DNA from: Clostridiaceae bacterium
Lineage (GTDB): Bacteria > Bacillota > Clostridia > Oscillospirales > Acutalibacteraceae
Assembly: GCA_016295355.1 (NCBI GenBank)
Contig: JAEDLK010000003.1
Location: 1 to 64,000 of the forward strand
Length of the DNA: 64,000 nucleotides
Direction of reading: 5' to 3'
Part shown: one piece after another, positions 24,063 to 33,214 of the stretch
Numbering within the stretch: the first letter of the stretch is position 1
How the letters are laid out: each line of letters opens with the position of its first letter
Notes under the pieces: model-generated
What the model saw: only the letters and a program-made list of their open reading frames with translations
Databases searched by the model: none
Told to the model about the DNA's origin: nothing
Made by a program: the position numbers and the translations under genes

Positions 24063-26819
24063 ATGTCAAACGCACAACCGTTTATCCCCGGTGTTCGGTT
24101 GCCGTCCTTTGTTCAGGACTTAAAGAAACCTGTTTTTACGACTAAACCGTCCTTTTACGGTCACAGAATGAAAAAAGACGGCGAAATTGATGCGCACGGC
24201 ATCTATTTAGCCAATACCTTCTGCGATGATCCGGATAATTTGCTCGAAACCGTTTACAAGGATTTTGCCGTTTTTACCCGTGTGTATGGAATTGGCGGAA
24301 CGACCTATCCTGTCACCCTAAAAAAAGGCCCCGCCCCTTGCTTTGAGGCTTATGAAATTACGGTTACGGCGATGGGTGTGACCATTACGGCCAATGACAC
24401 AGAGGGCATTCGACGGGGTGTGATCTATTTAGAGGATGAACTGCGCCGTAAAGAGAATGCCTACTTAACGCCGGGTACCGTGACACGACGTCCGTATATG
24501 CGGTCGCGTATCACTCGTTCTTTTTTCGCCCCCACCAACCGTCCGCCCCATATAATGGACGAACTAGACAGCGATTTTGATTACTATCCGGACGAGTATC
24601 TGAACCGTTTGATGCACGACGGTTCGAATGGTGTTTGGGTCTATGCCCGATTTTATGATCTTTTGCCGTCCAAATTGATTCCCGAATACGGCCATCATTG
24701 TAAAGGACGCCTTGAAAAACTGAATGCTTTGGTGCAAAAATGCCGTCGATACGGCATTGGGGTCTATGTGTTTGCCATTGAGCCGGCCGCCTTACCGCCC
24801 GAAATTGCCTTACGGCATCCGGAAATGAGCGGTGCGACGACGCACGAGCCGTTAAGTGCCACCCAGACCTTTGCCAATCAATTCCCCGAATTGTACGATC
24901 CGACTCTGCCCAGGCGTGGAAAGGCGGTTTGTTTGGGCACAAAGGCCGGCCGTGATTATTGCTATGAGGCGGGCTATAATCTTGTTTCTTTGGTGCCGGG
25001 ACTTCGCGGCTTTATCAGCATCACCTACGGCGAGCGCGACACTTCTTGCGTTTCCGTTGTCGGCGGCCATTGTACTCGTTGCTCCGGCAAGACCAGAGGC
25101 ACGCTCTTGGCCGAGGCTTTGGAAGCCATGCGCAGCGGTATGAGAGACGCCAACCCCGATTTTGAGTTCATCAGTTGGACCTACGGTCACCGTCTGTGGT
25201 CGGACGATGAAATTCGCGAATATGTCCGCAAGGCTCCCGATGATGTGATGCTCATGCAGAATTTCGGCGACCGTGGCTATGAAGAACAGCTCGGCCGTGA
25301 ACGGCTGTCCATTGACTATTGGCTTTCCTATGTCGGACCGGCGCAGATGTTTATCACCACCGCCCGTGAGGCCAATGAACATCACAAGCACCTGTACGCC
25401 AAAATGCAGGTCTGCTGTTCTCATGAGATTTCCAGCGTTCCCTATGTGCCGGTTCCCGGCCTTGTGTTCCGAAAATACGCCAAGGCCAGAGAGTATCAGG
25501 TAGAGGGCGTTTTGCAGTGTTGGTACACCGGCAATTACCCCTGCATAATGAGTAAAGCGGCCGGCGAATTGGCCTTTATGGATGATTTTTCCGACGAGGA
25601 GGGATTTTTGAATCGGTTGGCGGCCTTAACCTTTGGTGAAAGCCGTGCGGCGGCCGTTACAAAGGTTTGGCAACACTTTGCAAACGGATACAGCCGATAT
25701 CCGCTGAACATCATGTTCAGCTATTACGGGCCGGCACACAACGGCGTTGTGTGGGATTTGGCTCTAAAGCCAAAAAACAAGCCCCTGCCCCGCAGTTGGC
25801 AAACCGACCCGGTGGACGGCGACCGTATCTACGATGCCTTGATGAGCGGTCATACGCTGGATGAAGCCATCACGCTATTGGCCCTTGTTTGCAAGGACTG
25901 GCACGAGGGCGCAGTTCTCTTCAAGCAGATTGCCGACAATGACCCCGATGAAAAAGAACAGTTGTCGGTAGCTCAGGCTATTGATATTCTGTTTGAAAGC
26001 ACCTATACCATTCTCAAGTTCTATCAACTGCGTGACCGTTTAGGTCGCAGGGACGATAACCCGTCGGCACTGCTTGCCGACATGAAAGACCTGGTGCAAA
26101 AAGAAATCAGGCACAGCGAGAAAATGTTGCCGTTATGTGATGAGGACAACCGATTGGGGTATCATTCCGAGGCAGAGGACTTTAAGTTTACAAAGGATAT
26201 GCTTGAAAAAAGAATCCGTTCCCTTAAAAACCTCTTGGCCACCGAATTTGCGGAGGTTGAAAACCGCATAGAGCAGGGACTTTCTCCCCTCTCGTATTAC
26301 GACGGCCAGGACGGCACCGACGGCGTGAAGCATTACGCTTTACGAACGGTTCCGCTTGAAACCGCCTCATGGGATGTTATTGACAAAGAGACGAACAGCC
26401 GTTTTCGCATGGCCAAGGATGAGCGCAACCTGTATATTGAGTTATCCTGTGCCAAACAATCATTCTATGATCTTTCAATCGAATACACACCCTTTACGCC
26501 GACTCCGGACATCCACATTTCCGAAAACGGCAGGCTTGAAATCAGTTTGTTTGAGGAACTGTACTGGTCGTTAATCGGCAAGCAAAAAGAGGACTTTATC
26601 AAGACATACAGCGATATTAAGGTGATTCCCGGTGTGGGCAGCCATTTTGTGCTGACCGTTGCGTTAGACCGTGTGGGATGGAAAGCAAACCGTCCCATGA
26701 AGATTCGCATAGCTGCTAACGGTGTTTCTTGGTGCAACCCCATTTCCCGCTTTAAGCCAACCTTGGGCAAGGACCGCTTGATTCCAGACCAGTTTGGCTG
26801 GATTATGCCAACAAAGTAA
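24063..26819 (+). CDS. Large glycosidase-like protein with hexosaminidase-type N-domain and CBM9-like C-domain
   Basis: The 918-residue product has no signal peptide. An N-terminal part (about 80-150) ending GIRRGVIYLEDELRRKENAYLTPG resembles the alpha/beta domain preceding the barrel in GH20/GH67-type enzymes. A central barrel-like region follows (NGVWVYARFYDLLPS, ERDTSCVSVVGGHCTRCSG, FISWTYGHRLWSDDEI). A helical region and a C-terminal beta domain (about 770-918) with FRMAKDERNLYIELSC recall CBM9/DOMON folds. AGGAGG precedes the ATG at 24063. The precise family and substrate are not identified. It is coupled to the upstream AAC(3)-like gene. Confidence 0.7.
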   Translation: MSNAQPFIPGVRLPSFVQDLKKPVFTTKPSFYGHRMKKDGEIDAHGIYLANTFCDDPDNLLETVYKDFAVFTRVYGIGGTTYPVTLKKGPAPCFEAYEITVTAMGVTITANDTEGIRRGVIYLEDELRRKENAYLTPGTVTRRPYMRSRITRSFFAPTNRPPHIMDELDSDFDYYPDEYLNRLMHDGSNGVWVYARFYDLLPSKLIPEYGHHCKGRLEKLNALVQKCRRYGIGVYVFAIEPAALPPEIALRHPEMSGATTHEPLSATQTFANQFPELYDPTLPRRGKAVCLGTKAGRDYCYEAGYNLVSLVPGLRGFISITYGERDTSCVSVVGGHCTRCSGKTRGTLLAEALEAMRSGMRDANPDFEFISWTYGHRLWSDDEIREYVRKAPDDVMLMQNFGDRGYEEQLGRERLSIDYWLSYVGPAQMFITTAREANEHHKHLYAKMQVCCSHEISSVPYVPVPGLVFRKYAKAREYQVEGVLQCWYTGNYPCIMSKAAGELAFMDDFSDEEGFLNRLAALTFGESRAAAVTKVWQHFANGYSRYPLNIMFSYYGPAHNGVVWDLALKPKNKPLPRSWQTDPVDGDRIYDALMSGHTLDEAITLLALVCKDWHEGAVLFKQIADNDPDEKEQLSVAQAIDILFESTYTILKFYQLRDRLGRRDDNPSALLADMKDLVQKEIRHSEKMLPLCDEDNRLGYHSEAEDFKFTKDMLEKRIRSLKNLLATEFAEVENRIEQGLSPLSYYDGQDGTDGVKHYALRTVPLETASWDVIDKETNSRFRMAKDERNLYIELSCAKQSFYDLSIEYTPFTPTPDIHISENGRLEISLFEELYWSLIGKQKEDFIKTYSDIKVIPGVGSHFVLTVALDRVGWKANRPMKIRIAANGVSWCNPISRFKPTLGKDRLIPDQFGWIMPTK

Positions 26820-26837
26820 ACAAACATCATAAAAAAG

Positions 26838-26870
26838 GAGAACGCCTTGGCCAAAAGTCAAAGCGTTCTC
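26838..26870. terminator. Bidirectional terminator between glycosidase gene and atpC
   Basis: GAGAACGC and GCGTTCTC form the base of a hairpin with further internal pairing, followed on the plus strand by TTATTGTTT and on the minus strand by CTTTTTTATG. It serves both convergent operons. Confidence 0.85.
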
Positions 26871-26884
26871 TTATTGTTTATAGC

Positions 26885-27148
26885 TTATTTATCCCAAGTG
26901 AAACTGCCGGAAATAACGGTCACACAATCCTCGCTCACGGTCAAAAGACCGCCATCAACCGTTCCCGTGCGTTCGGTTTCGTCCGGCAACACAACCTTGC
27001 ATGAGCCGGGACGAATGGCCGTCATCATAGGAATATGCCCTGCCAAAACTGCCAAATCGCCGTCAGCCCCTCGCAGAGCCAGTAAACCGGCTTCTCCGTC
27101 AAACAGGCTACCGTCCGGCGTGGAAATAACCAGATGATACGGTTTCAT
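26885..27148 (-). CDS. atpC: ATP synthase epsilon subunit, short form
   Basis: The 87-residue subunit consists only of the N-terminal beta-sandwich domain (LVISTPDGSLFDGEAGLLALRGADGDLAVLAGHIPMM). Typical epsilon subunits have 130-140 residues with a C-terminal helical hairpin that can block ATP hydrolysis; it is absent, and the stop is directly followed by the operon terminator. The beta sandwich is enough to couple gamma to the c-ring. The start overlaps atpD by 4 bases (ATGA). Some anaerobes and other bacteria are known to carry such short forms. Confidence 0.93.
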   Translation of the reverse strand: MKPYHLVISTPDGSLFDGEAGLLALRGADGDLAVLAGHIPMMTAIRPGSCKVVLPDETERTGTVDGGLLTVSEDCVTVISGSFTWDK

Positions 27149-28545
27149 TGGGCCACCTTCCCTGCCTTTTCGACAGCCTCGTCAATCGTTCCGACAAACA
27201 GGAAAGCCGATTCAGGCAAATCATCATGCTTGCCTTCAATAATTTCCTTAAAGCCGCGAATGGTTTCGCTAAGCGGCACATACGTACCGGGGATACCGGT
27301 GAATTTTTCGGATACATCAAACGGCTGGGACAAAAAGCGTTGAATCTTACGGGCTCTTTGAACCAGTAATTTATCCTCATCCGACAATTCATCCATACCC
27401 ATGATGGCGATAATATCCATCAGCTCGGCATAGCGCTGCAAAATCCGTTGTACCTCTCTGGCCACCGCATAATGCTGCTCTCCGACAATCTCCGGAGAAA
27501 GAATACGACTGGTAGATTCCAATGGGTCAACGGCCGGATAAATACCTTGGGAGGCAATGTTTCTGGCCAAAACCGTCGTGGCGTCCAAATGGGCAAAGGT
27601 GGTTGCCGGTGCCGGGTCGGTCAAGTCATCGGCCGGCACATATACAGCCTGTACCGATGTGATAGAGCCCTTACGGGTCGAGGTGATGCGCTCCTGCAAA
27701 GCACCCATTTCATTCGCCAAGGTCGGCTGATAGCCAACAGCGGACGGCATACGGCCAAGCAACGCCGAAACCTCACTGCCCGCCTGTGTAAAACGAAAGA
27801 TATTATCAATGAAAAGAAGCACATCCTGCCCTTCCTTATCACGGAAGTACTCGGCCATAGTCAATCCCGACAACGCCACTCTCATTCTGGCTCCGGGCGG
27901 TTCATTCATCTGTCCGTAAACCAAAGCGGTGTTGGATAAAACGCCCGATTGTTTCATTTCGTTATACAAATCATTGCCCTCACGAGTACGCTCACCGACA
28001 CCGGTAAACACCGATAAACCGCCGTGTTCCTTGGCAATGTTGTTAATGAGTTCCATGATCAGCACGGTCTTACCAACACCGGCACCGCCGAACAGACCGA
28101 TTTTACCACCCTTGGAATAGGGACAAATTAAGTCAATAACCTTGATGCCGGTTTCCAAAATCTCGGTTGTCGTGGCCAATTCCTCGTATTCGGGGGCCGG
28201 ACGGTGAATATCCCAACGCTCGGCTGTGGTGGGCGCCGGCATATTGTCAACAGCCTCTCCCAGCACATTGAAAATACGACCTAATGTTTCACGCCCCACC
28301 GGAACGCTGATAGTCTTTCCGGTATCAGTTGCATCGGTATCACGCTGTAATCCGTCGGTGGAAGCCATGGCAATACAACGAGCCGTGTTGTCGCCGATAT
28401 GCTGGGCCACCTCAACTGTCAGCGTTCTGTTTCCGACCGGAATGGTCAACGCATTATAAATGGAAGGAAGACAGCCATTTTCAAACCGAACATCGACGAC
28501 CGGTCCCATAACCTGACATACCTTTCCGATATTTGTACTTGCCAA
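27145..28545 (-). CDS. atpD: ATP synthase beta subunit
   Basis: This is the catalytic F1 subunit, 466 residues. Walker A GGAGVGKT, GERTREGNDLY, VYGQMNEPPGARMRV and the DELSDEDK loop are all present. The start is a TTG: an in-frame TAG lies two codons upstream, and the conserved N-terminal GKVCQVMGPVVDVRF would be lost at the next ATG. GGAG sits 8 bases before the TTG. It lies 56 bases after atpG and overlaps atpC by 4 bases. Confidence 0.98.
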   Translation of the reverse strand: MASTNIGKVCQVMGPVVDVRFENGCLPSIYNALTIPVGNRTLTVEVAQHIGDNTARCIAMASTDGLQRDTDATDTGKTISVPVGRETLGRIFNVLGEAVDNMPAPTTAERWDIHRPAPEYEELATTTEILETGIKVIDLICPYSKGGKIGLFGGAGVGKTVLIMELINNIAKEHGGLSVFTGVGERTREGNDLYNEMKQSGVLSNTALVYGQMNEPPGARMRVALSGLTMAEYFRDKEGQDVLLFIDNIFRFTQAGSEVSALLGRMPSAVGYQPTLANEMGALQERITSTRKGSITSVQAVYVPADDLTDPAPATTFAHLDATTVLARNIASQGIYPAVDPLESTSRILSPEIVGEQHYAVAREVQRILQRYAELMDIIAIMGMDELSDEDKLLVQRARKIQRFLSQPFDVSEKFTGIPGTYVPLSETIRGFKEIIEGKHDDLPESAFLFVGTIDEAVEKAGKVAQ

Positions 28546-28601
28546 TTCCTACACTCCTTTATTTTGACAATATCCGGCAAAAGGCCGAAACGAACTGTAT
28601 C

Positions 28602-29405
28602 TTACCGGACATCGCTTCCGGCGACAATTTCGGTAATTTCCTGTGTGATACTGCTCTGTCTGGCACGATTATACTGCAGTTGCAAATCATCAATCATTTG
28701 TGTGGCGTTTTTGCCGGCACTATCCATCGCCATACGGCGAGCAGCCACCTCGCTTAAAAAACTCTCCCGAACCGCTGCGACAATCACACCGGCTGTGTAC
28801 TCGGGAACAGCCGTAGTCATCACGGTCATCTCATCCGGCTCAAACACAGCCGAAACCGGCTTGACAGCCTCGTTCTTTTCAAACGGCAAAATCCAACGAA
28901 TGGTAGCCTCTTGGCTCATCATAGACACATAGCGTGTGTATAAAACGCCCAAGCGATCAAACTCACCGGCCACAAAGTCGTCACACAACTGCTTGGCCAG
29001 TGCATAAGCCTCTTTACCGCCGAAATGTTCAGCCGAAATATACGACCCGGAAAAACGGTCGCAGGCACGCTTGCCCACAGCAATGATCTGTGCATCGGGA
29101 TATGAACGACAAAGCCGAAACACATTGGCGTTATAGCCACCGGCCAACCCTCTGTCGCCGGCAACCACAATCAACCGTGTCCGATCGCCCTCGTGACGCA
29201 TATACGGACTCTTTTGACACTCCGGCGAGGCCGACAACACCGATAGAATACCGTCCAAATGATCGGCATACTGTCGGCTTTTCTGCATAGCTTCACCGGC
29301 ACGACGAATTTTTGAGGAGGCCACCAAACCCATGGCCTTGGTTAAATGCAGGGTAGAACGGACGCTTTTGATGCGATTGCGGAGGGCTTTGGTATCAGAG
29401 CCCAT
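28602..29405 (-). CDS. atpG: ATP synthase gamma subunit
   Basis: Gamma is the central rotor shaft. The 267 residues include the N-terminal helix RNRIKSVRSTLHLTKAMGLVASSKIRRA, the GDRGLAGGYNANV motif, and the C-terminal AVRESFLSEVAARRMAMDSAGKNA helix that turns inside the alpha-beta hexamer. It is slightly shorter than the common 285 residues. It starts 4 bases after atpA ends. Confidence 0.97.
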   Translation of the reverse strand: MGSDTKALRNRIKSVRSTLHLTKAMGLVASSKIRRAGEAMQKSRQYADHLDGILSVLSASPECQKSPYMRHEGDRTRLIVVAGDRGLAGGYNANVFRLCRSYPDAQIIAVGKRACDRFSGSYISAEHFGGKEAYALAKQLCDDFVAGEFDRLGVLYTRYVSMMSQEATIRWILPFEKNEAVKPVSAVFEPDEMTVMTTAVPEYTAGVIVAAVRESFLSEVAARRMAMDSAGKNATQMIDDLQLQYNRARQSSITQEITEIVAGSDVR

Positions 29406-29409
29406 ACCC

Positions 29410-30903
29410 TCACCCCTTCATTTCCTGCAAAGCCTTATTAAGCTCTGCCACATCGCTGTCCTCATAAAAGCCGCTCTCAAAGCGCTCCAACAGACTCTGA
29501 TAATCAGCCTTCAGCTTTTCATACAGCTCTTCTTCGTACGCATGTACCTTATTAACGGGAACATCATCCAAATACCCGTGAGTCACAGCGTAAATGATGG
29601 CCACCTGACAACCGGCACGCACCGGGGCGTTACGATTCTGCTTGAGCACCTCAACAATACGCTCACCCAGTGCCAAACGCGCTTTTGTATCCGCATCCAA
29701 ATCACTGCCGAATTGAGCAAAGGACTGCAATTCGCGGTACTGCGAATACAACAGCTTCAGCTCGCCGGACACCTTTTTCATAGCCTTTAACTGGGCGGCA
29801 CCGCCCACACGGCTGACCGAAATACCGGGGTTGATAGCCGGCATGATACCGGCATGGAACAGTTCGGTTTCCAGGAAAATCTGACCGTCGGTAATGGAAA
29901 TGACGTTGGTGGGAATATAGGCCGACACATCGCCTGCTTGGGTTTCAATGATCGGCAAAGCGGTGATAGAACCGCCGCCGTATTCGGGTGCCACACAGGC
30001 GGCCCGCTCCAACAAACGGGAATGCAAATAGAAAACATCGCCCGGATAGGCTTCGCGGCCCGGCGGACGGCGAATCAACAAAGACAGGGCACGGTAAGCC
30101 ACGGCGTGCTTAGACAAATCGTCATAGACAATCAAAACATCCTTGCCCTGCTCACGGAAATATTCCGCCATAGCACAGCCGGCATACGGCGCAATATACT
30201 GAAGCGGTGCACTGCTCGACGCCGGTGCCGACACAATAATGGTATAACCCATGGCACCGTTGCGGGCCAGTTCGTTGGCCATTTGCACCACCGAGGTGCT
30301 CTTTTGGCCAATGGCCACATAGATGCAAAGAACACCACTCGTCTTTTGGTTGATAATGGTATCGCTCACGATCTCGGTTTTGCCGGTTTGACGGTCACCG
30401 ATAATCAATTCACGCTGACCGCGGCCGATCGGAATCATGCCGTCAATGGCTTTGATGCCGGTTTGTAACGGCACCGACACACTTTGACGCTCAATGATAC
30501 CGGGGGCGGCGGCTTCAATGGGACGCTCATGCTTGCAGGACACCGGTCCCTTACCGTCAATCGGTTGACCCAGTGCATTGACAACACGCCCTAACAATTC
30601 TTCACCGACCGGTACAGACAACACCTCACCGGTACGTTCCACACGGGTGCCCTCCCGGATATCACCGCCGTCAGACAGAATGGCAACCGAAACGGTTTCG
30701 TCCTCCAAATTCTGCGCCATGCCGAAGCTGCCATCCTCAAACCGCAACAGCTCACCGGCCATACAGTTTCTCAGTCCGTAAACACTGGCAATGCCGTCAC
30801 CAACCAGAATAACGGTGCCTGTTTCGGCCATCTGTGTGCGACTTTTATAAGCACGGATTTGCTCTTTAATGACACTGCTGATTTCCTGTGCATTGGCACT
30901 CAT
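29410..30903 (-). CDS. atpA: ATP synthase alpha subunit
   Basis: This is the regulatory nucleotide-binding F1 subunit, 497 residues. Walker A GDRQTGKT, the signature PAINPGISVSRVGGAAQ and the beta-barrel segment ETGTVILVGDGIASVYGL are present. The ATG overlaps the atpH stop by 4 bases. Confidence 0.98.
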   Translation of the reverse strand: MSANAQEISSVIKEQIRAYKSRTQMAETGTVILVGDGIASVYGLRNCMAGELLRFEDGSFGMAQNLEDETVSVAILSDGGDIREGTRVERTGEVLSVPVGEELLGRVVNALGQPIDGKGPVSCKHERPIEAAAPGIIERQSVSVPLQTGIKAIDGMIPIGRGQRELIIGDRQTGKTEIVSDTIINQKTSGVLCIYVAIGQKSTSVVQMANELARNGAMGYTIIVSAPASSSAPLQYIAPYAGCAMAEYFREQGKDVLIVYDDLSKHAVAYRALSLLIRRPPGREAYPGDVFYLHSRLLERAACVAPEYGGGSITALPIIETQAGDVSAYIPTNVISITDGQIFLETELFHAGIMPAINPGISVSRVGGAAQLKAMKKVSGELKLLYSQYRELQSFAQFGSDLDADTKARLALGERIVEVLKQNRNAPVRAGCQVAIIYAVTHGYLDDVPVNKVHAYEEELYEKLKADYQSLLERFESGFYEDSDVAELNKALQEMKG

Positions 30904-31430
30904 TCGCCGAGTTCCTCCTTCATTTCTCGTAGTTTCCGACGAAGGCTGCCGTCGATAATTCTATCATCCATATAAATGATAACACCGCCCAGCAGAGATT
31001 CATCCAATTCATAATGAGCCTTAACCTGATGACGGCTCATCTTTTCAAGCTTTGCAATCAGCTCGGCCTTTTGTTCATCAGTTAAGGCCACAGCACTGAC
31101 AATACGAGCCACACTGCGACCCGAAAAGGCCCGGTACAGCGCATCGTATTCCCGGTAGCAATCATGTAACAAAGCCATGTGGCCTTTTTCGCACAACAAC
31201 TCCAAAAAGGACATAACCTGTTCGGGCACACTGCTTGCAAAGGCTTTTTCAAGCAGACCCTTACGCTCTCGCATAGGGACACTCGGGCAGGATAACAGCT
31301 CCTCATACCCGTCAGCCGAGCGAATAACCGCTCTGATCTCTTTAAGAGCATCCCGATAGTCCTTTTGAAGATTTTGTTCCTTGGCCAATTCAAACAAAGC
31401 AATGGCGTATTCTTTAGCTATCTCCGTCAT
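30900..31430 (-). CDS. atpH: ATP synthase delta subunit
   Basis: Delta joins the peripheral stalk to F1. The 176-residue product has the OSCP/delta pattern: N-terminal AKEYAIALFELAKEQ and C-terminal HYELDESLLGGVIIYMDDRIIDGSLRRKL. A GTG three codons earlier is open, but AGGTGA lies just before the ATG at 31430. The start lies inside the end of atpF (17-base overlap). Confidence 0.96.
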   Translation of the reverse strand: MTEIAKEYAIALFELAKEQNLQKDYRDALKEIRAVIRSADGYEELLSCPSVPMRERKGLLEKAFASSVPEQVMSFLELLCEKGHMALLHDCYREYDALYRAFSGRSVARIVSAVALTDEQKAELIAKLEKMSRHQVKAHYELDESLLGGVIIYMDDRIIDGSLRRKLREMKEELGE

Positions 31431-31929
31431 TGTCTTCACCTATTTCGGCAATCACCGAATCAATCATCGCACGGTGATCATCGGGGTTGATTTCACGGCC
31501 GATCATCTTCTCTGCTAATTCGGCCGAAACATCCACGATTTCTTTTTTCAGTTTAGATTGAGCCTTTCGGTATTCCCGTTCGGCCTGGACTCTGGCCTCA
31601 CCCACAATATCCTCGGCTTTATCACGCGCCTGGCTGACAATTTCTTCACTGCGAAGATCAGCTCGGCGGGTGGCCTTTTGCACGATTTCCTCGGCCTGAC
31701 CCTTTGCGTCGGCCAGTTGCTTCTGCCACTCTTCACGGTTTTGATCGGCTTTTGCTTGCGCTTCCTTTGCGGCGGCATACTGACCGTCCAAAGCGTCCTG
31801 CCGAGCCTTGACAACCTTTTTGACAGGGATGAACAAGAACTTTTTGAAAATCAAAAAGATCAGCAATAAATTACACAAGGAAATCAGGATCTGCCATAAG
31901 TTAACCGATATGACATCCAGATTTTGCAT
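31414..31929 (-). CDS. atpF: ATP synthase b subunit
   Basis: The b subunit forms the peripheral stalk. The 171 residues comprise an N-terminal membrane helix (about 9-30, LWQILISLCNLLLIFLIFKKF) and a long charged coiled coil with many Ala/Glu/Lys repeats, ending in the delta-binding segment. One b gene only, so a homodimer is expected. Confidence 0.97.
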   Translation of the reverse strand: MQNLDVISVNLWQILISLCNLLLIFLIFKKFLFIPVKKVVKARQDALDGQYAAAKEAQAKADQNREEWQKQLADAKGQAEEIVQKATRRADLRSEEIVSQARDKAEDIVGEARVQAEREYRKAQSKLKKEIVDVSAELAEKMIGREINPDDHRAMIDSVIAEIGEDNDGDS

Positions 31930-31956
31930 TATCCATTCTCCTTAATGTCCGATGTC

Positions 31957-32247
31957 TTACGACAAACCCTTCATGGTTTCAACCAATACCTTAACCAACA
32001 TTTTGGGAGCCACGAAAATCAGCAGAATAGCAATGACCAGGGCATACAGACCGGTGGTTTCGGCAATGGCACAGCCCATGAGCATGGTGGTGGTCACCTG
32101 ACCCTGACATTCGGGCTGACGGCCGATGGCCTCACAAGCCTTGGCAACAGCGTTACCTTCACCGATACCGGGGCCGATACCGGCGATCATCGCCATGCCG
32201 GCGCCCAACGCACAACAACCCAAAATAATACCGATTGCAATTTCCAT
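31957..32247 (-). CDS. atpE: ATP synthase c subunit with two-carboxylate ion site
   Basis: The c subunit forms the membrane rotor ring. The 96-residue hairpin has the polar loop GRQPE at about 42-46 and the ion-binding Glu at residue 63 in AIAETTG. Residue 30 in GPGIGEG is also Glu, where Na+-type rings often have Gln and H+-type rings a non-polar residue. E63 is followed by Thr 64, the position of the Na+-ligand Ser/Thr. This combination equals the E32/E65 two-carboxylate pattern described for the Na+-driven Fusobacterium nucleatum ring. Na+ coupling is therefore predicted. Confidence 0.96.
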   Translation of the reverse strand: MEIAIGIILGCCALGAGMAMIAGIGPGIGEGNAVAKACEAIGRQPECQGQVTTTMLMGCAIAETTGLYALVIAILLIFVAPKMLVKVLVETMKGLS

Positions 32248-32276
32248 TTTTTTTACCTCCGAAACTTTATATTGAT

Positions 32277-33179
32277 TTATTTAACAGCTTTTCTTTTTGC
32301 GGCCTTTTTGGCCTTTCGTTTTTCGTACAAATCAGCCGGGAATCCGCCCGAAACATACAACATGGTCAACATGGAGAAAATAAAGGCCTGCAACAAACCG
32401 CTGAAGATATCGAAATATAACGACAGAACCGCCGGTATACCGATACGAAGAAGCGGTATTTCTCCCAACACACCCGGCAACCAACCGAGCAATACATTTG
32501 ACAGTCCCGCTAAAGCCGCCGCAATCAGTACCGATATAACCGACCCTGACAGCACATTGCCGTAATGACGGAAGGCCATGGACAACGGTGTGGCAACCTC
32601 ACTGATGACATTCAGCGGAGCAAGAAAGGCTACCGGCTCGGCAAAACTTTTTAAGTATTGCACCGGCCCGCATTTGCATTTGTAATAAGTGATGAGAATA
32701 AAGACCAAGATGGCCCATCCGCCCACGATATTGATGTCGGATGTCGGCGGATACAGTCCCATCAGTGAGGACAGACTGGACAAGGCCGACAAACCCATCA
32801 TACCAGCAATAAACGGGGCAAAGCCGGAAAAATAGGCTCCCATATTGGTATGAACCAATTTTTCGGACTGTTCGACAATCCATTCGGCCATCAACTGACG
32901 GCGACTGCCTCCCTTGGCCGTGATGCCGTGTGTCAAATACAGACACAGTCCCAAAAGCGACAGCACCACAAAAAACGAATTGGTTTGTGATTCGGTGATG
33001 GGCAAATCACCCATGAAAGGCATTTTAACGGTGAAATAAATCAGTGCGCCGGCAATTTCAATTCCCTGTGTCGGCGGTGTCAATAAAATTTTTAGCACCA
33101 TGCCCGCTGCAAACGGCAAAATCATTAAGACAATCAGCAGCACATCCACCGCCACAAAACCGGCGGTTCTTTTTGTCAT
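32277..33179 (-). CDS. atpB: ATP synthase a subunit
   Basis: The a subunit provides the ion half-channels. The 300 residues hold five or six membrane helices; the essential Arg lies in SMAFRHYGNVLSGSVI. The C-terminus is a basic KRKAKKAAKRKAVK tail. The ATG at 33179 follows AAAGGAG; an upstream in-frame start would add 13 non-conserved residues. It follows the atpI-like gene and precedes atpE. Confidence 0.96.
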   Translation of the reverse strand: MTKRTAGFVAVDVLLIVLMILPFAAGMVLKILLTPPTQGIEIAGALIYFTVKMPFMGDLPITESQTNSFFVVLSLLGLCLYLTHGITAKGGSRRQLMAEWIVEQSEKLVHTNMGAYFSGFAPFIAGMMGLSALSSLSSLMGLYPPTSDINIVGGWAILVFILITYYKCKCGPVQYLKSFAEPVAFLAPLNVISEVATPLSMAFRHYGNVLSGSVISVLIAAALAGLSNVLLGWLPGVLGEIPLLRIGIPAVLSLYFDIFSGLLQAFIFSMLTMLYVSGGFPADLYEKRKAKKAAKRKAVK

Positions 33180-33214
33180 CAGCCCACTCCTTTCGGCAAA
33201 ACACCGGTGAAACA

